A stretch of DNA of 32,823 nucleotides from Paludibacteraceae bacterium (GTDB lineage: Bacteria > Bacteroidota > Bacteroidia > Bacteroidales > Paludibacteraceae), in NCBI GenBank assembly GCA_024405895.1, contig JAKSNW010000020.1, positions 1-32,823 of the forward strand, in the 5' to 3' direction. The position numbers were made by a program, and so were the translations under genes. Under the pieces are notes generated by a model that saw only the letters and a list, made by a program, of their open reading frames with translations, was not told the origin of the DNA and did no database searches. Shown piece after piece: positions 32,601 to 32,823 of this stretch; position 1 is the stretch's first letter, and each line of letters opens with the position of its first letter.

Positions 32601-32823
32601 TTCGCAAAAATTGTAGGAGACCTTGCAAGGCCTGCACGATGATTCGCAAAAATTGTCGGAGACCATGCAAGGCCTGCACGATGATTCGCAAAAATTGTCG
32701 GAGACCATGCAAGGCTTGCACGATGATTCGCAAAAATTGTCGGAGACCATGCAAGGCTTGCACGATGGTTCGCAAAAATTGTCGGAGACCATGCAAGGCT
32801 TGCACGATGATTCGCAAAAATTG
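32601..32823. repeat. 42-bp tandem repeat array, at least 5.3 copies
   Basis: Units of 42 bp start at 32601, 32643, 32685, 32727, 32769 and 32811 (cut by the window end), each beginning TTCGCAAAAATTGT and ending GCACGATGRT-like. Units differ by 1-3 bases; the first is the most divergent. The period is a multiple of three, so reading frames stay open through it. Each unit holds a short palindromic GCAAGGCYTGC core. No spacers, so not a CRISPR. Confidence 0.95.

Larger units (their letters stand above)
32451..32823. other. Intergenic region 32451-32823
   Basis: Apart from the C25 promoter and the tandem repeat array, no gene is seen; possible reading frames here are translations of the repeat. 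Confidence 0.7.

Noticed and set aside
32454-32792. Minus-strand reading frame with a Cys-rich 14-residue repeat
   Set aside because: It is a translation of the 42-bp tandem repeat; the part outside the array overlaps the C25 promoter and resembles no gene.
32601-32823. CRISPR array
   Set aside because: Units are directly abutting with no unique spacers, and there are no cas genes in the window.

Overview
The window looks like chromosomal DNA from the order Bacteroidales, probably a Prevotella-like member; the genus is inference. Evidence: Bacteroidetes-type promoters (TTTG, about 20 bases, then TAnnTTTG) precede many genes; there are few clear Shine-Dalgarno sequences; two proteins end in type A type IX secretion (T9SS) C-terminal domains; one of them is a gingipain-type (C25) peptidase; and there are lipoproteins with Bacteroidetes-style lipoboxes. 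Most tRNAs do not encode CCA.

Layout. 1-4323: end of a tRNA-Asn, folC, a tRNA-Val, a lipocalin-like lipoprotein, a two-gene operon of unknown function, then about 1 kb that appears to be a mobile-element relic (truncated DUF3987-like gene beside iteron-like repeats in a large AT-rich imperfect palindrome). Three minus-strand promoter-to-terminator units with no ORF lie in these intergenic stretches and are candidate small RNAs. 4324-7770: a T9SS cargo protein (minus), a SUMF1/FGE-fold lipoprotein, a second identical tRNA-Val and a tRNA-Ala. 7858-14594: housekeeping genes: a DEAD-box helicase with a DbpA-type tail, class III fructose-1,6-bisphosphatase, an AI-2E-family permease overlapping a PhnP-like hydrolase, and ribosome recycling factor. 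14668-18976: a tight four-gene run (BamA-like barrel, rsgA, unknown envelope protein, orphan histidine kinase). 19060-19784: yceD-rpmF. 19980-26482: deacetylase-like protein, unusual sugar transferase, WbpD/WlbB acetyltransferase and WbpB/WlbA oxidoreductase, followed closely by mutS. 26645-29331: SLC13-type transporter, tRNA-Leu (minus), aroK and an SRPBCC-like gene. 29682-32450: AT-rich minus-strand pair, C25 peptidase plus lipoprotein. 32601-32823: a 42-bp tandem repeat array running off the window.

The most interesting system-level reading is the 19980-23840 cluster. It carries two steps of the UDP-2,3-diacetamido-uronic acid (Wbp) pathway, a NodB-fold deacetylase and a membrane sugar-phosphate transferase, in a genome that makes T9SS cargo. 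In Porphyromonas gingivalis a Wbp/Vim-type sugar links T9SS cargo to surface LPS, so this may be an equivalent set. The transferase is odd in itself: it has a methyltransferase-like middle region and lacks the usual membrane hairpin before the catalytic core.
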